From positions 84,369 to 148,368 of the forward strand of contig JAKSLB010000006.1 of NCBI GenBank assembly GCA_024401435.1: a stretch of 64,000 bases of DNA, given 5' to 3'. The DNA is from Paludibacteraceae bacterium. Lineage in GTDB: Bacteria > Bacteroidota > Bacteroidia > Bacteroidales > Paludibacteraceae. The position numbers and the translations under genes were made by a program. Below the pieces are notes generated by a model that worked only from the letters and a program-made list of their open reading frames with translations, made no database searches and was not told where the DNA came from. This document shows, in pieces, positions 53,006 to 62,886 of this stretch (position 1 is the stretch's first letter; every line of letters starts with the position of its first letter).

Positions 53006-54352
53006 TTATCGATTGAACGATACTAATTTTCCCTTTTTGTCTGTATTGAATTTGCCTTCGTCATATACAATCTCTCCATTGACAAATGTTTTACAGATTT
53101 TATAATTAAGTGTTTCTCCTTCCATAGGAGACCATTTACATTTGTATTGTAGAGATTCATTTGTGACAGTAACTGGATTATTAGGCTCGACAAGAACAAG
53201 ATCGGCGAAAAATCCTTTTCTGATAAATCCTCTTTTCTCAATATTGAAAAGTTTTGCTGGGTTGTGACACATCTTTTCTACAACTTGTTCTCTGCTGAAG
53301 TTTCCTTTTTTAGCTAATTCCAACATCATTTGAAGAGAATGTTGAATAGATGGGTATCCAGAAGCTGCTTGTAAACAATCACCTTCTTTATCAGATAATA
53401 AATGTGGTGCGTGATCAGTTGCAATTGTGTCGATGATATTTGCTTCTACGGCTTTTAGTAGATTGATTCGACTCTTCTCCTTTTTGATAGATGGATTGCA
53501 TTTGATTTTTGCGCCTAAACGTTCATAATCTCTATCGTCGAACCACAAATAACCTACACAAGTTTCAGCAGTGATTTGTTTTTCAGCTAAAGGTTTGTTG
53601 TTAAACAATGCCATTTCTTTAGCAGTTGTTAAGTGAAGTACATGGAGTTTCGTTCCGTATTTCTTCGCTAAATCAATCACTTTGGACGTTGATTTATAAC
53701 AAGCATCTGAGTTTCTGATAACTTCGTGGTATGAAATCGGAATTGGTTGATCTCCAAGTTCCGCTTTTACTTTAGCCAAGTTTTCTTGAATCATCGATTC
53801 GTCCTCATTGTGAGTTGCAACAAGGATTGGCGACTCTTTGAAAATTCTTTCAAGAATAGCTGGATTATCAACTCTCATATTACCTGTTGATGCACCTACA
53901 AATACTTTGATACCACAAACTTTTGTTTTGTCTACATTAATGACTTCTTCTATGTTGTCATTGGTTGCACCCAAATAGAATGAGAAATTAGTAAGACATT
54001 TTTTCTCTGCTAAAGAGATTTTATTGTCAATTTCTTTCATTGATGTCGTTTGCGGATTGGTGTTAGGCATATCCATTATTGTTGTAACACCTCCAGCAAC
54101 TGCTGCCCTTGATTCACTTTCAAAGTCACCTTTTTGCGTTAACCCGGGATCACGAAAATGAACGTGGGTGTCAATAACACCTGGCAACAACCATTTGTCT
54201 TCTCCATCAACAATTTCGGCATTTTTTAGAATGTTTTCAGGTACATCATCCTTGAATATTTTAGAAATCTTATCACCTTCAATTAATACAGAACCTTTGA
54301 ATGAGTTGCCTTCGTTGATGATTTTTACTTTATGAATTAGTATGTTTTTCAT
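53006..54352 (-). CDS. pyrC: Dihydroorotase, class I
   Basis: 448 residues. Zinc-dependent amidohydrolase that interconverts carbamoyl aspartate and dihydroorotate in pyrimidine synthesis. Metal motif HVH at 63-65 within DTHVHFRDPG, then GVTTIMDMPNTNP, and catalytic Asp in TDHAPH near residue 308. The length and motif order match the class I form typical of Bacteroidetes. It is 44 bases after the polyprenol-phosphate mannosyltransferase gene, likely in one unit. Confidence 0.95.
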   Translation of the reverse strand: MKNILIHKVKIINEGNSFKGSVLIEGDKISKIFKDDVPENILKNAEIVDGEDKWLLPGVIDTHVHFRDPGLTQKGDFESESRAAVAGGVTTIMDMPNTNPQTTSMKEIDNKISLAEKKCLTNFSFYLGATNDNIEEVINVDKTKVCGIKVFVGASTGNMRVDNPAILERIFKESPILVATHNEDESMIQENLAKVKAELGDQPIPISYHEVIRNSDACYKSTSKVIDLAKKYGTKLHVLHLTTAKEMALFNNKPLAEKQITAETCVGYLWFDDRDYERLGAKIKCNPSIKKEKSRINLLKAVEANIIDTIATDHAPHLLSDKEGDCLQAASGYPSIQHSLQMMLELAKKGNFSREQVVEKMCHNPAKLFNIEKRGFIRKGFFADLVLVEPNNPVTVTNESLQYKCKWSPMEGETLNYKICKTFVNGEIVYDEGKFNTDKKGKLVSFNR

Positions 54353-54396
54353 GTTTCAAATTTTTTATTTTTAGAAAAATCGTAATTCTCTCGTTT

Positions 54397-55143
54397 TTAT
54401 TTTTGTTTTTGTGGGTATTTGCGGAATAAGCTATCCCATTTTAAGCGAATTACGCCAAATAAGGCTTCTCCGAAAATGCCTCCACTCATTTTTGAATTTC
54501 CTAGAACTCTGTTTACAAATATAATAGGAACTTCTTTAATTGTGAAACCGCACTTGTATGTGGTGTATTTCATTTCGATTTGGAATGCATATCCTTTGAA
54601 GCGAATTTTATCCATTTCGATTGTTTGCAATACTTCTTTACGATAACATTTGAAGCCTGCTGTTGTGTCAGCAATCTTCATGCCTGTTACAATACGAACA
54701 TATATAGAAGCAAAATAGGACATTAACACTCTACCCATTGGCCAATTGACTACATTTACTCCACTTACATATCTAGATCCAATGGCTAAGTCTGCTCCTT
54801 CTTCTGAACAAGCTTTGTGTAATTTCAATAAGTCATTTGGATTGTGGGAAAAATCGGCATCCATTTCGAATATATAGTCATAATTGTTCTCTAAAGCCCA
54901 TTTAAATCCAGTTATATAGGCTGTTCCTAAACCTTGTTTTCCTGCTCTTTCTATGATAAATAGTCTGTCAGAAAATTCGGTTTGCAGATTTTTCACAATG
55001 CTGCCTGTCCCATCTGGAGAACCATCATCAATTACCAATATATGAAATTGCTTGGGTAATGAAAAAACAGCTCTACAAATGTTCTCAATGTTTTCTTTTT
55101 CATTATACGTTGGTATAATTACTATGCCGTCGTTAATTTCCAC
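54397..55143 (-). CDS. Polyprenol monophosphomannose synthase-like GT2 glycosyltransferase
   Basis: 248 residues. GT-A fold: VIIPTYNEKENI, VIDDGSPDGTG, the metal motif DADFSHNP, and KMSGGIFGEA. It resembles the Dpm1 catalytic domain that transfers mannose from GDP-mannose to a polyprenyl phosphate at the inner membrane. Substrate identity is inferred from family only. No C-terminal membrane domain. -7 box at 55173-55180. Confidence 0.88.
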   Translation of the reverse strand: MEINDGIVIIPTYNEKENIENICRAVFSLPKQFHILVIDDGSPDGTGSIVKNLQTEFSDRLFIIERAGKQGLGTAYITGFKWALENNYDYIFEMDADFSHNPNDLLKLHKACSEEGADLAIGSRYVSGVNVVNWPMGRVLMSYFASIYVRIVTGMKIADTTAGFKCYRKEVLQTIEMDKIRFKGYAFQIEMKYTTYKCGFTIKEVPIIFVNRVLGNSKMSGGIFGEALFGVIRLKWDSLFRKYPQKQK

Positions 55144-55172
55144 TTTGCTTAAATTTTGTATGTACGTTTATG

Positions 55173-55180
55173 CAAATTTA
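55173..55180 (-). promoter_or_regulatory. -7 box (TAAATTTG) for the glycosyltransferase-pyrC unit
   Basis: Minus-strand TAnnTTTG, 29 bases before the start codon. Confidence 0.5.
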
Positions 55181-55205
55181 AAAAATGGTTTGGAAATTTA
55201 TTCGT

Positions 55206-55213
55206 TATCTTTG
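55206..55213 (+). promoter_or_regulatory. -7 box (TATCTTTG) for mfd
   Basis: Consensus -7 element 12 bases before the likely TTG start of mfd, so the leader is very short. Confidence 0.55.
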
Positions 55214-55225
55214 TGAAAAATTTTC

Positions 55226-58200
55226 TTGACATTGGAAATTATTGAATTACTTGATCGCTTTAGTCTTAATAATCAGGCTGTTGCGTTAAATGAATGGATG
55301 AACAATAAGGAGAAAAAACTTAACATAAAAGGTGTTGAGGGTTCTCTTCGTGCCTTGTTGTTCGCTTTTTTGTACCGAAAAGGTCATCAACGTTTATTTG
55401 TTGTTATGAATGATTCTGAAAGTGCTGCTTACTTTTATCATGATATAACACAGATTTTAGGTGAAAATGATGTCTATTTTTATCCGTCATCATATAAATC
55501 AGCTGCTAAATATAATCAACAACAAGATGCTGGTAATGAAATTTTACGTACGGAGGTTCTTAACTGTTTGGAACGTAAAGATTCAAAATTTTTGATCGTT
55601 TCTTGTCCTGAGGCTTTGTCTGAGTTGGTGATAAAGACAGATGTGCTTAAAGAGAAAACATTCGAAATAAAAGTGGGAGAGTCTGTGGATTCATCTTTCT
55701 TGATTCAAATGTTGCTTGAATATGGTTTTTCTCGTGTCGACTTCGTATATGGACCTGGGCAATTTTCAGTTCGTGGTAGTATTATTGATATCTATTCTTA
55801 CTCCTGTGAATATCCTTATCGTATAGATTTCTTTGGAGATGAAGTTGATTCTATTCGTACGTTTGAGGTTGAATCACAATTATCTAAGGAGAAAAAAGAT
55901 TCTGTTTTCATTGTTCCGAATATTCATGATAAACAGATGGTCTCGGATTCAATATTGAATTTCTTGCCTACAGAAACATTACTTTCATTCTTTGATTATC
56001 AATATTCTATGGAGACTCTGTCAAACGTGTACGAGTCGGTTGAGGATAAATCTTTATTTGTTGATACAGAGGCTTTTGTCAAACAAATGTTTCCTTTTAG
56101 ATTGATTGATTTCGGCGGACATTGTTGCTTGAAGGAGGCACCTCAAATTCTTTTTCATTCATCTCCTCAACCTGTTTTCAATAAGAATTTTGATTTGATT
56201 GCGGATGATTTTAAACGACGGATTGAACAAGATTTCACGGTTTGTTTGTTGAGCGATAATAAGCATCAAATTGATCGATTGGATTCTATTTTTAAGGATA
56301 AGGGACTGAATATTTCCTTTGCTCCAGTGCTGAAGACATTGCATGAAGGATTTGTAGATGAAGATACGAAATTATGTTGTTATACAGATCACCAAGTATT
56401 TGATCGGTATCATAAATATTCTTTGCGTTCTGATCTCACACGAAATGGTCAGGCGGCTTTAACCCTGAAAGATTTGAATAGTTTCAAACCAGGAGACTAT
56501 GTGGTACATATTGATCATGGTGTGGCGCGTTTCGGTGGTCTGATTCAGGTGGATGTGAATGGTAAAAAGCAAGAGGTAATAAAACTGCTATATAAGAATG
56601 ATGATTTACTTTTAGTAAGTATTCATTCGCTTCACAAAATATCCAGATACAAGAGTAAGGAGGGTGATGAACCTACTATCAATAAATTGGGTACGGGGGC
56701 ATGGCAGACGTTAAAGGAACGAACAAAGAAAAAGGTAAAGGATATTGCTCGTGATTTGATCGCTCTTTATGCTAAAAGAAGGGAAGAAAAGGGGTATGCT
56801 TTTTCTCCAGATACTTTTCTGCAATCTGAGTTGGAAGCTTCTTTTATATACGAGGATACACCGGATCAGTTGAAAACGACAAAAGAGGTAAAACAAGATA
56901 TGGAGAGAGATCTTCCAATGGATCGCCTTGTTTGTGGAGATGTTGGATTTGGTAAGACGGAAATTGCTATTCGAGCTGCATTTAAAGCTGTATGTGATAA
57001 CAAACAGGTGGCTATATTGGTTCCGACCACGGTTTTGGCTTTGCAACATTTTAAGACATTTAGTGAACGTTTAAAGGATTTCCCTTGTCGCGTGGATTAT
57101 TTGAATCGTTCTCGTTCTGCAAAGGATGTGAAACGTATTGTTAAAGAGCTTGGCGAGGGAACAATCAATATTTTAATAGGAACCCAAAAAGTGTTGGGGA
57201 AGGATGTTAAATTCAAAGATTTAGGTTTGTTGATAATTGATGAGGAACAGAAATTTGGTGTGTCGGTAAAAGAAAAAATAAAGCAGATGAAGGTGAATAT
57301 TGATACACTGACAATGACTGCGACACCTATACCGAGAACTTTGCAGTTTTCCTTGATGGGGGCGAGAGACTTGTCGGTTATTAATACTCCGCCACCTAAT
57401 CGTTATCCGATTCAGACCGAGTTGCATACGTTTAGTGAGGATGTGATTCGTGATGCCATTCGATATGAATTAGATCGTAATGGACAGGTGTTCTTTATTA
57501 ATAATAGAGTCCAAAACCTACAGGATATTGCAGTGCTTATCAAACGATTAGTGCCAGAAGCTCGTGTGGCAATTGGTCATGGTCAGATGCCAGGAGAGGA
57601 GTTGGAGAAGATTATTATGGACTTCCTGGATTATGAATATGATGTATTGTTGGCTACGACCATTGTTGAATCGGGTATTGATATATCCAATTGTAATACG
57701 ATAATCATTAATAATGCACAGAATTTCGGATTGAGTGATTTGCATCAATTGAGAGGCCGTGTAGGAAGAAGTAATCGACGTGCATTTTGTTATTTGATGG
57801 CACCACCATTAACGTCTGTCACACCAGAGGCTCGTAGACGGTTGCAAGCAATAGAGAGCTTTTCTGATCTTGGTAGTGGATTTAATATAGCTATGCAAGA
57901 TTTGGATATTCGAGGTGCGGGTAACTTGTTGGGCGCAGAACAAAGTGGATTTATTGCTGACTTAGGATATGAAACATACCAAAAAGTGTTGAATGAAGCT
58001 GTGGCAGAGTTGAAAGTGGATGAGTTCTCCGATTTGTATCAAGATGAACAACCTGATAGAAATAATGAACTGCAATATGTCGCTGATTGTCAGGTTGAAA
58101 CAGATTTGGAATTGACTTTTCCTTCTGATTATGTTGAAAATGTTTCTGAAAGAATGTCATTGTATCGTGAATTAGATAATGTAAAAGATGAACAGGAGTT

Positions 58201-58543
58201 GCAGTCTTTTGAAAGCAGAATGGTGGATCGTTTCGGTCCATTACCAGAACAAACATCCAATTTGTTGTTATTAGTTCGATTACGGTGGATAGCATTAAAA
58301 TTAGGTTTCGAAAAATTAACATTGAAACAAAATCGAATGGCGGGTTATTTTATTCAGGTGGAAAATTCTCCGTATTTTCAATCGGATGCGTTTGGTAAAG
58401 TTTTAAATTATTTTCAAACACACATTGAAAGATGCAAATTGAGAGATGTTGGTGGTAAACGCTCAATTTTGTTTAATGATGTTAATGATGTGAGAACTGC
58501 GTATGAGATACTCCAAAAAGTTGAATCAACAACACCAAATTAA
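55226..58543 (+). CDS. mfd: Transcription-repair coupling factor Mfd
   Basis: 1105 residues using a TTG start; no in-frame ATG lies near the expected N-terminus, and a second TTG is two codons on. Domain order: UvrB-like N-terminal region, RNA polymerase interaction domain (FKPGDYVVHIDHGVARFGGL near 415-500), superfamily 2 helicase with RecG-type motifs (GDVGFGKTEIAIRAA, DEEQKFG, TATPIPRTLQF, QLRGRVGRS), the RAGNLLG-type motif in DIRGAGNLLGAEQSG and the C-terminal TRCF domain. It removes RNA polymerase stalled at lesions and recruits UvrA. Confidence 0.97.
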   Translation: MTLEIIELLDRFSLNNQAVALNEWMNNKEKKLNIKGVEGSLRALLFAFLYRKGHQRLFVVMNDSESAAYFYHDITQILGENDVYFYPSSYKSAAKYNQQQDAGNEILRTEVLNCLERKDSKFLIVSCPEALSELVIKTDVLKEKTFEIKVGESVDSSFLIQMLLEYGFSRVDFVYGPGQFSVRGSIIDIYSYSCEYPYRIDFFGDEVDSIRTFEVESQLSKEKKDSVFIVPNIHDKQMVSDSILNFLPTETLLSFFDYQYSMETLSNVYESVEDKSLFVDTEAFVKQMFPFRLIDFGGHCCLKEAPQILFHSSPQPVFNKNFDLIADDFKRRIEQDFTVCLLSDNKHQIDRLDSIFKDKGLNISFAPVLKTLHEGFVDEDTKLCCYTDHQVFDRYHKYSLRSDLTRNGQAALTLKDLNSFKPGDYVVHIDHGVARFGGLIQVDVNGKKQEVIKLLYKNDDLLLVSIHSLHKISRYKSKEGDEPTINKLGTGAWQTLKERTKKKVKDIARDLIALYAKRREEKGYAFSPDTFLQSELEASFIYEDTPDQLKTTKEVKQDMERDLPMDRLVCGDVGFGKTEIAIRAAFKAVCDNKQVAILVPTTVLALQHFKTFSERLKDFPCRVDYLNRSRSAKDVKRIVKELGEGTINILIGTQKVLGKDVKFKDLGLLIIDEEQKFGVSVKEKIKQMKVNIDTLTMTATPIPRTLQFSLMGARDLSVINTPPPNRYPIQTELHTFSEDVIRDAIRYELDRNGQVFFINNRVQNLQDIAVLIKRLVPEARVAIGHGQMPGEELEKIIMDFLDYEYDVLLATTIVESGIDISNCNTIIINNAQNFGLSDLHQLRGRVGRSNRRAFCYLMAPPLTSVTPEARRRLQAIESFSDLGSGFNIAMQDLDIRGAGNLLGAEQSGFIADLGYETYQKVLNEAVAELKVDEFSDLYQDEQPDRNNELQYVADCQVETDLELTFPSDYVENVSERMSLYRELDNVKDEQELQSFESRMVDRFGPLPEQTSNLLLLVRLRWIALKLGFEKLTLKQNRMAGYFIQVENSPYFQSDAFGKVLNYFQTHIERCKLRDVGGKRSILFNDVNDVRTAYEILQKVESTTPN

Positions 58544-58611
58544 TCGACGAATAGCTCTTTTTTTTCTACAAAAAACAGAGGGTTTTTCTTTTGAATTTCT
58601 ATTTTATATTA

Positions 58612-58619
58612 TACATTTG
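58612..58619 (+). promoter_or_regulatory. -7 box (TACATTTG) for the ferredoxin gene
   Basis: TAnnTTTG 29 bases before the ATG. Confidence 0.5.
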
Positions 58620-58647
58620 CAGTGTTAAACTTTAAAATGATTGTATT

Positions 58648-58812
58648 ATGGCTTACGTAATTGGTGAAAACTGTGTTGCTTGTGGTACTTGCGCAGGAGA
58701 ATGTCCAGTAGGAGCTATCTCTGAAGGAGACATCTATAAGATAGATCCAGATGCTTGTACTGAGTGTGGAACATGTGCAGACGCTTGTCCTGCAGGTGCT
58801 ATCTCAAAGTAA
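58648..58812 (+). CDS. 2[4Fe-4S] ferredoxin
   Basis: 54 residues. Two complete cluster motifs with the clostridial pattern: Cys9/12/15 plus Cys47 for one cluster, and Cys37/40/43 plus Cys19 for the other; both halves end CPxGAI. It is a small soluble low-potential electron carrier for anaerobic redox enzymes. The short length fits the bacterial 2[4Fe-4S] class. Own promoter and terminator. Confidence 0.97.
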   Translation: MAYVIGENCVACGTCAGECPVGAISEGDIYKIDPDACTECGTCADACPAGAISK

Positions 58813-58838
58813 TAGTTTTGATTAGTAAAAATCAAATT

Positions 58839-58867
58839 GGGATGTCCTATGGGCATCCCTTTTTTTT
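58839..58867 (+). terminator. Terminator after the ferredoxin gene
   Basis: Stem GGGATG/CATCCC, with inner pairs possible, followed by eight T. Confidence 0.85.
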
Positions 58868-58887
58868 AGTATTTCAATACGGACAAT

Positions 58888-59958
58888 ATGAAAATAGCTT
58901 TTTCTTTAATGATTCACAATTCAACAGATGAACGTGTTGCCTATCAGGAGGCTCATACATTGCGTTGTGTTGGAGATGATATTGAAATTTTTTCTGCATA
59001 TGAATTAAAGGAAAAGAGTAGGAAAGAAAAAACGGAATGGTTGTTGCAACAGTTGTTGAATTCTAAACCTAATGTGATTGTTTGTGATACACCCTTGTCT
59101 GTAGAAGTTGCACATAGAGCGAAAAAAATCATAGGAAAGGATACTCGTGTTGTGTATGATATAACCGAATGGTATCCGTCAAAGAAAAACATAAGGAATT
59201 TTCCTTTTTATAAGAAACTTATTCGTGTCCCTTTATTATCATTGGCATCATTATGGGCAGGTTTCCTGACAGATGCTTTTTTGTTTGGAGAGTACTATAA
59301 ATCTTTTCCTTTCCGTTATTTGTTTTTTTTGAAACCTTCCCTTTTCTTGGCTTATTATGCATCAAAAACATCTGTAAAAAAGATTCCTCCGAAAGATTCT
59401 TTGGGGAAAGAGTGTATTTTGTATTATTCTGGTAATCTTACAAGAGAAAAAGGATATTGTAGAGTGGTGTCTTTAGCTAAAAAAGTGGCAGAGAAACGTC
59501 CTTCGATACAATTTGTCTTGCGGGTAGTGTCGCCTTCTGTAATTGATAATAAGGATGATCAACAACCTAATTTAAGAGTGGAATATTTGAATTGGATGAC
59601 TTTCCCTCAGTTTTGCGAGACGGTTGGCGAGAATGATATCTTTTTAGATTTACGAGATGATGATTTTGAAAACACGCATTGTTTGCCTATTAAATTGTTT
59701 TATTACATGTCTGCTGGCAGACCAATGATTTATTCTGATTTGAAAGCGATTCATAAAGGTGTACCAGAGTTTGAGACGATGGGATGTTTGTCAAAACCGG
59801 ATGATGAGAGTAAAATGATATCTTTTATTCTTAATTGTGTGGATAATTCGGATTTTTATAGGCAACATTGCCAAAATAGTTTAAATTTGTCTTTCAATAA
59901 ATATAATTGGGAAAATATAGAAAATCAATTAGTTAAATTTATTCACGATGGCATTTGA
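58888..59958 (+). CDS. Glycosyltransferase, GT-B fold
   Basis: 356 residues. The N-terminal half has VVYDITEWYPSKKNIRN; the C-terminal half resembles glycosyltransferase family 4/1 (LYYSGNLTREKGYCRVVSLAKKV, then KLFYYMSAGRPMIYSDLKAI). The donor and acceptor are unknown. It overlaps the flippase gene by 11 bases, so the two probably build and export one surface glycan. No other glycan genes follow, so this is a mini-locus. Confidence 0.8.
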   Translation: MKIAFSLMIHNSTDERVAYQEAHTLRCVGDDIEIFSAYELKEKSRKEKTEWLLQQLLNSKPNVIVCDTPLSVEVAHRAKKIIGKDTRVVYDITEWYPSKKNIRNFPFYKKLIRVPLLSLASLWAGFLTDAFLFGEYYKSFPFRYLFFLKPSLFLAYYASKTSVKKIPPKDSLGKECILYYSGNLTREKGYCRVVSLAKKVAEKRPSIQFVLRVVSPSVIDNKDDQQPNLRVEYLNWMTFPQFCETVGENDIFLDLRDDDFENTHCLPIKLFYYMSAGRPMIYSDLKAIHKGVPEFETMGCLSKPDDESKMISFILNCVDNSDFYRQHCQNSLNLSFNKYNWENIENQLVKFIHDGI

Positions 59959-61192
59959 CGTTAAAAAGAATATATTGATGACGATTGCTGGGAAAAGCGC
60001 AATCTTGTTGTTTAATTTTTTAGCGGTGGTACTGACCACAAATTTGTGGGGAGCAGAAGGAAGAGGTATTGTTGCTATGTTTATGGCCGACTTAAGTCTA
60101 TTGGCTATTGTAGCAAATATTTTTACTGGAAGTAGTGTTTCGTATTATTTGCAAAAGTCGGGTATTTCTCGTCTGTTTGTGATTGCAACACTGTGGATAT
60201 TCATTACTTCAAGTATAGGAGCATTGATTTTCCATATTTTAGAGATGGAGAATTTATCTCTTTTCTTTTTAATAACATCTGTATTTCTTGGCTTCATAGC
60301 CTTTTTTAATTCTTCTTATGTCGGTGCGCAGAGAATAAAATCGTATAATATATTGACTGTGCTTCAACCTCTTTTGTTGCTTGTTTTTATGCTGTTGTTT
60401 TATCATTTTGTGGATTCTAGTTATAGGGCTTATTTTTATGCACAAATGTTGTCACTGTTCATCTTGACAATAGCATGTCTGTATTTGGATAGAGGACGAT
60501 TTTCATTTCGTGATTTAAGTCGTTTGGTGCCGATAGCTGTTCGATCATTTCGTTTTGGTTTTCAAACAGAGCTGAGCAATTTTTTACAATTTTTCAATTA
60601 CAGATTAAGTTTCTATTTCTTGTGTCATCTCGTGGGACATGCATCAGTTGGCGTCTTTTCTATTGGCGTCACGTTGGCAGAAGCTATTTGGATTGTCAGT
60701 CGTAGTATTTCTATGGTCCAATATTCTAAATTGCTAAAAGACAAGGATAGTGAAGATTCAAGAAAAAGTACTTTACAGGTGGCAAAGTATAGTTTTTTGG
60801 TTACATTATTCATTCTTGTTGTTGCTAATGTATTACCGAAAGAAGTGTATACATATATCTTTGGACCTGATTTCTATGATGTTAAGCTTGTGTTGCTGTA
60901 TCTTTCTCCTGGGGTCTTGTTTATTGCTGTGTCAAATGTGTTTGGACATTATTTTTCAGCCATTGGAAAATTGAGAATTTTAGTGATAAAGTCATTTGTG
61001 GGTGTTTTGGTGACACTTTTGTTATCCTTTGCTTTGGTTAATAGATGGCAAATTGTGGGTGCATCCATTGTTAATATGAGTTCCAATATAGTAACCTCTT
61101 TGATTCTGTTTGTCGCATTTTGGAGGTATACTACACATACTCCAGTGGATTCGAATGAAGATTCTTGTGAGATGGAAAAATACGAGGAATAA
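59948..61192 (+). CDS. Polysaccharide/oligosaccharide flippase (Wzx-like)
   Basis: 414 residues with about twelve predicted membrane spans, of the MATE/MOP polysaccharide-transporter family. The N-terminal AGKSAILLFNFLAVVLTTNLWGAEGRGIVAMF is typical: first helix, then GxxGRG. It would flip a lipid-linked sugar made by the preceding transferase across the inner membrane. Assignment is by fold pattern; a lipid II flippase role is less likely. Confidence 0.85.
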   Translation: MAFDVKKNILMTIAGKSAILLFNFLAVVLTTNLWGAEGRGIVAMFMADLSLLAIVANIFTGSSVSYYLQKSGISRLFVIATLWIFITSSIGALIFHILEMENLSLFFLITSVFLGFIAFFNSSYVGAQRIKSYNILTVLQPLLLLVFMLLFYHFVDSSYRAYFYAQMLSLFILTIACLYLDRGRFSFRDLSRLVPIAVRSFRFGFQTELSNFLQFFNYRLSFYFLCHLVGHASVGVFSIGVTLAEAIWIVSRSISMVQYSKLLKDKDSEDSRKSTLQVAKYSFLVTLFILVVANVLPKEVYTYIFGPDFYDVKLVLLYLSPGVLFIAVSNVFGHYFSAIGKLRILVIKSFVGVLVTLLLSFALVNRWQIVGASIVNMSSNIVTSLILFVAFWRYTTHTPVDSNEDSCEMEKYEE

Positions 61193-61213
61193 ATTTACTA
61201 AATATAAAATACT

Positions 61214-62512
61214 ATGTCAAAACAAGTTGTCCCTATTACGTTGTTAACGGGTTATTTGGGTAGCGGAAAAACTACGTTGGTGAATCATATTCTTTCTAAT
61301 AAGAGAGGTATGAAGATTGCAGTTATTGTGAATGATATTGGAGAGGTGAATATTGATGCTTCTTTGATTCAAAAGGGTGGAGTAGTCACACAAAAAGATG
61401 ATAGTCTTGTAGCACTTTCTAATGGTTGTATTTGTTGTACATTGAAGATGGATTTAATTCAACAAATCACGGATATTACCAATACAAATAAATTTGATTA
61501 CATTGTGATAGAAGCAAGCGGTATTTGTGAACCTTATCCAATTGCTAATACAATTGTTTCTATTTCAGATATGGCAAAGAAATATAAATTGCCAGAGATT
61601 TGCCGATTGGATTGTGTGGCAACTGTAGTTGATGTGTTGAGGCTTTCAAAAGAATTCTCCAATGGTGATGATTTGATGCATGATCCAGATGAAGAGGATT
61701 TGGCTAATTTAGTAATTCAACAAATCGAATTTTGTGATGTTATCATTCTTAATAAGGTGGATGAAATATCTAAAAAAGAGTTGGAGGAGGTAAAAGCTGT
61801 TGTAAAAAAGTTACAACCGCATGCTCAAATCTTGGAAACTAATTATGCCAAGGTTGATTTAGATGAGATTATAGATTGTCACAAGTTTGATATGGAACGC
61901 ATTTCAACGTCTGCTGGTTGGATTGAAGAATTGGAAAAGACGGCAGAACAAAGAGATGCTGATGATGATCATGAACATCATCATCACCACGATGAAGAAG
62001 ATCACCACCATCATCATGAAGATGACGACGATGATGAACATGAACACCATCACCATCATCACGATGACGATGAAGACGAAGAAGAACACGAACATGGTCA
62101 TCATCATCACCATCATGATCATGAACATCATCATGGAGAAGGCGAAACAGAGGAATACGGAATTAGCACATTCGTTTATTATAGACGTAAACCGATGAGC
62201 TTAAATGCATTTGATTATTTTGTATATAAGGCATGGCCAAAGGGCGTTATTCGTGTGAAGGGTGTGACTTACTTTACAGACAATGAAGATATGTCATATT
62301 TGTTTGAACAGGCAGGTACACAAAAGACATTACAAGAGGCAGGTCAATGGATATGTACGGCACCAAAAGATGAGATGGAGATGATGTTGAGACAGAGTCC
62401 TGAATTGCTTAAGGATTGGGATGAAAAATATGGTGATAAGATGGTGAAATTAGTCTTTATTGGAAAGAATATGGATAAAAAGGCTATTTGCGAGGCTTTG
62501 GATAAGATATAA
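61214..62512 (+). CDS. CobW/COG0523 GTPase with histidine-rich insert
   Basis: 432 residues. G3E GTPase: Walker A GYLGSGKT (13-20), the metal-binding GCICC (Cys72/74/75), Walker B-like VIEASGICEP, and the NKVD motif. A His/Asp/Glu-rich stretch fills about 251-309, then a CobW C-terminal domain (ISTFVYYRRKPM). COG0523 proteins insert or store metals (zinc, cobalt or nickel). The His run and CxCC suggest zinc handling, but the metal is not shown by context. Starts 21 bases after the flippase. Confidence 0.92.
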   Translation: MSKQVVPITLLTGYLGSGKTTLVNHILSNKRGMKIAVIVNDIGEVNIDASLIQKGGVVTQKDDSLVALSNGCICCTLKMDLIQQITDITNTNKFDYIVIEASGICEPYPIANTIVSISDMAKKYKLPEICRLDCVATVVDVLRLSKEFSNGDDLMHDPDEEDLANLVIQQIEFCDVIILNKVDEISKKELEEVKAVVKKLQPHAQILETNYAKVDLDEIIDCHKFDMERISTSAGWIEELEKTAEQRDADDDHEHHHHHDEEDHHHHHEDDDDDEHEHHHHHHDDDEDEEEHEHGHHHHHHDHEHHHGEGETEEYGISTFVYYRRKPMSLNAFDYFVYKAWPKGVIRVKGVTYFTDNEDMSYLFEQAGTQKTLQEAGQWICTAPKDEMEMMLRQSPELLKDWDEKYGDKMVKLVFIGKNMDKKAICEALDKI

Positions 62513-62562
62513 GTGGATTTCGTTTTTTCCCGTAGGAATAGAATGAGTGGAATGAATTTTTA

Positions 62563-62570
62563 TATATTTG
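62563..62570 (+). promoter_or_regulatory. -7 box (TATATTTG) for the DUF3791-DUF3990 module
   Basis: TAnnTTTG 73 bases before the first start codon. The 45-bp repeat therefore lies inside the predicted 5' UTR. Confidence 0.5.
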
Positions 62571-62598
62571 CATGATATCGTTCTTGCTCTTATGTTGT

Positions 62599-62643
62599 AA
62601 AAAGGTTGGAGCAACGACATAAATAAAAGGCGTCATCAACGCT
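62599..62643 (+). repeat. 45-bp direct repeat, copy 1
   Basis: The 45 bases ending immediately before the ATG at 62644 are identical to 63940-63984. Inside it GTTG-GAG-CAAC can form a small hairpin, followed by an AAAGGCGTCATCAACG segment. Confidence 0.95.
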
Positions 62644-62886
62644 ATGCAAGATTGTAAATATTCGGTAATGATGTTAACTAAAGAAGAAGATAAGGCTTAT
62701 TTCTTAACATTCTGTATAGAACAGTTTAAGAATGTTCGAGGAATTTCTGGCAGAGAAGCTGCGGAGATAATCTTCTCATCGGGTGTTGCCGAATATCTTG
62801 TGGAAAATTTTGAAGTTCTGCATACACAAAGTTGTCAATGGCTTATGGAAGAGATTGAAGAACGTTTAAAAAAGCAAGCAGTATGA
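62644..62886 (+). CDS. DUF3791-type small protein
   Basis: 80 residues, all-helical, no signal peptide. The core YFLTFCIEQFKNVRGISGREAAEI and YLVENFEVLHTQS matches the DUF3791 pattern as I remember it. The ATG follows the 45-bp repeat directly. The end overlaps the next start by 4 bases (ATGA). DUF3791 genes commonly neighbour DUF3990 genes; an antitoxin or regulatory role is an inference from that linkage. Confidence 0.8.
   Translation: MQDCKYSVMMLTKEEDKAYFLTFCIEQFKNVRGISGREAAEIIFSSGVAEYLVENFEVLHTQSCQWLMEEIEERLKKQAV

Noticed and set aside
58544-58611. Terminator after mfd
   Set aside because: A T8 run exists, but no convincing hairpin precedes it.
61904-62134. Met-rich antisense frame opposite the CobW gene
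   Set aside because: It is the complement of the CAT/GAT-rich insert; the Met and Ile runs follow from that composition.
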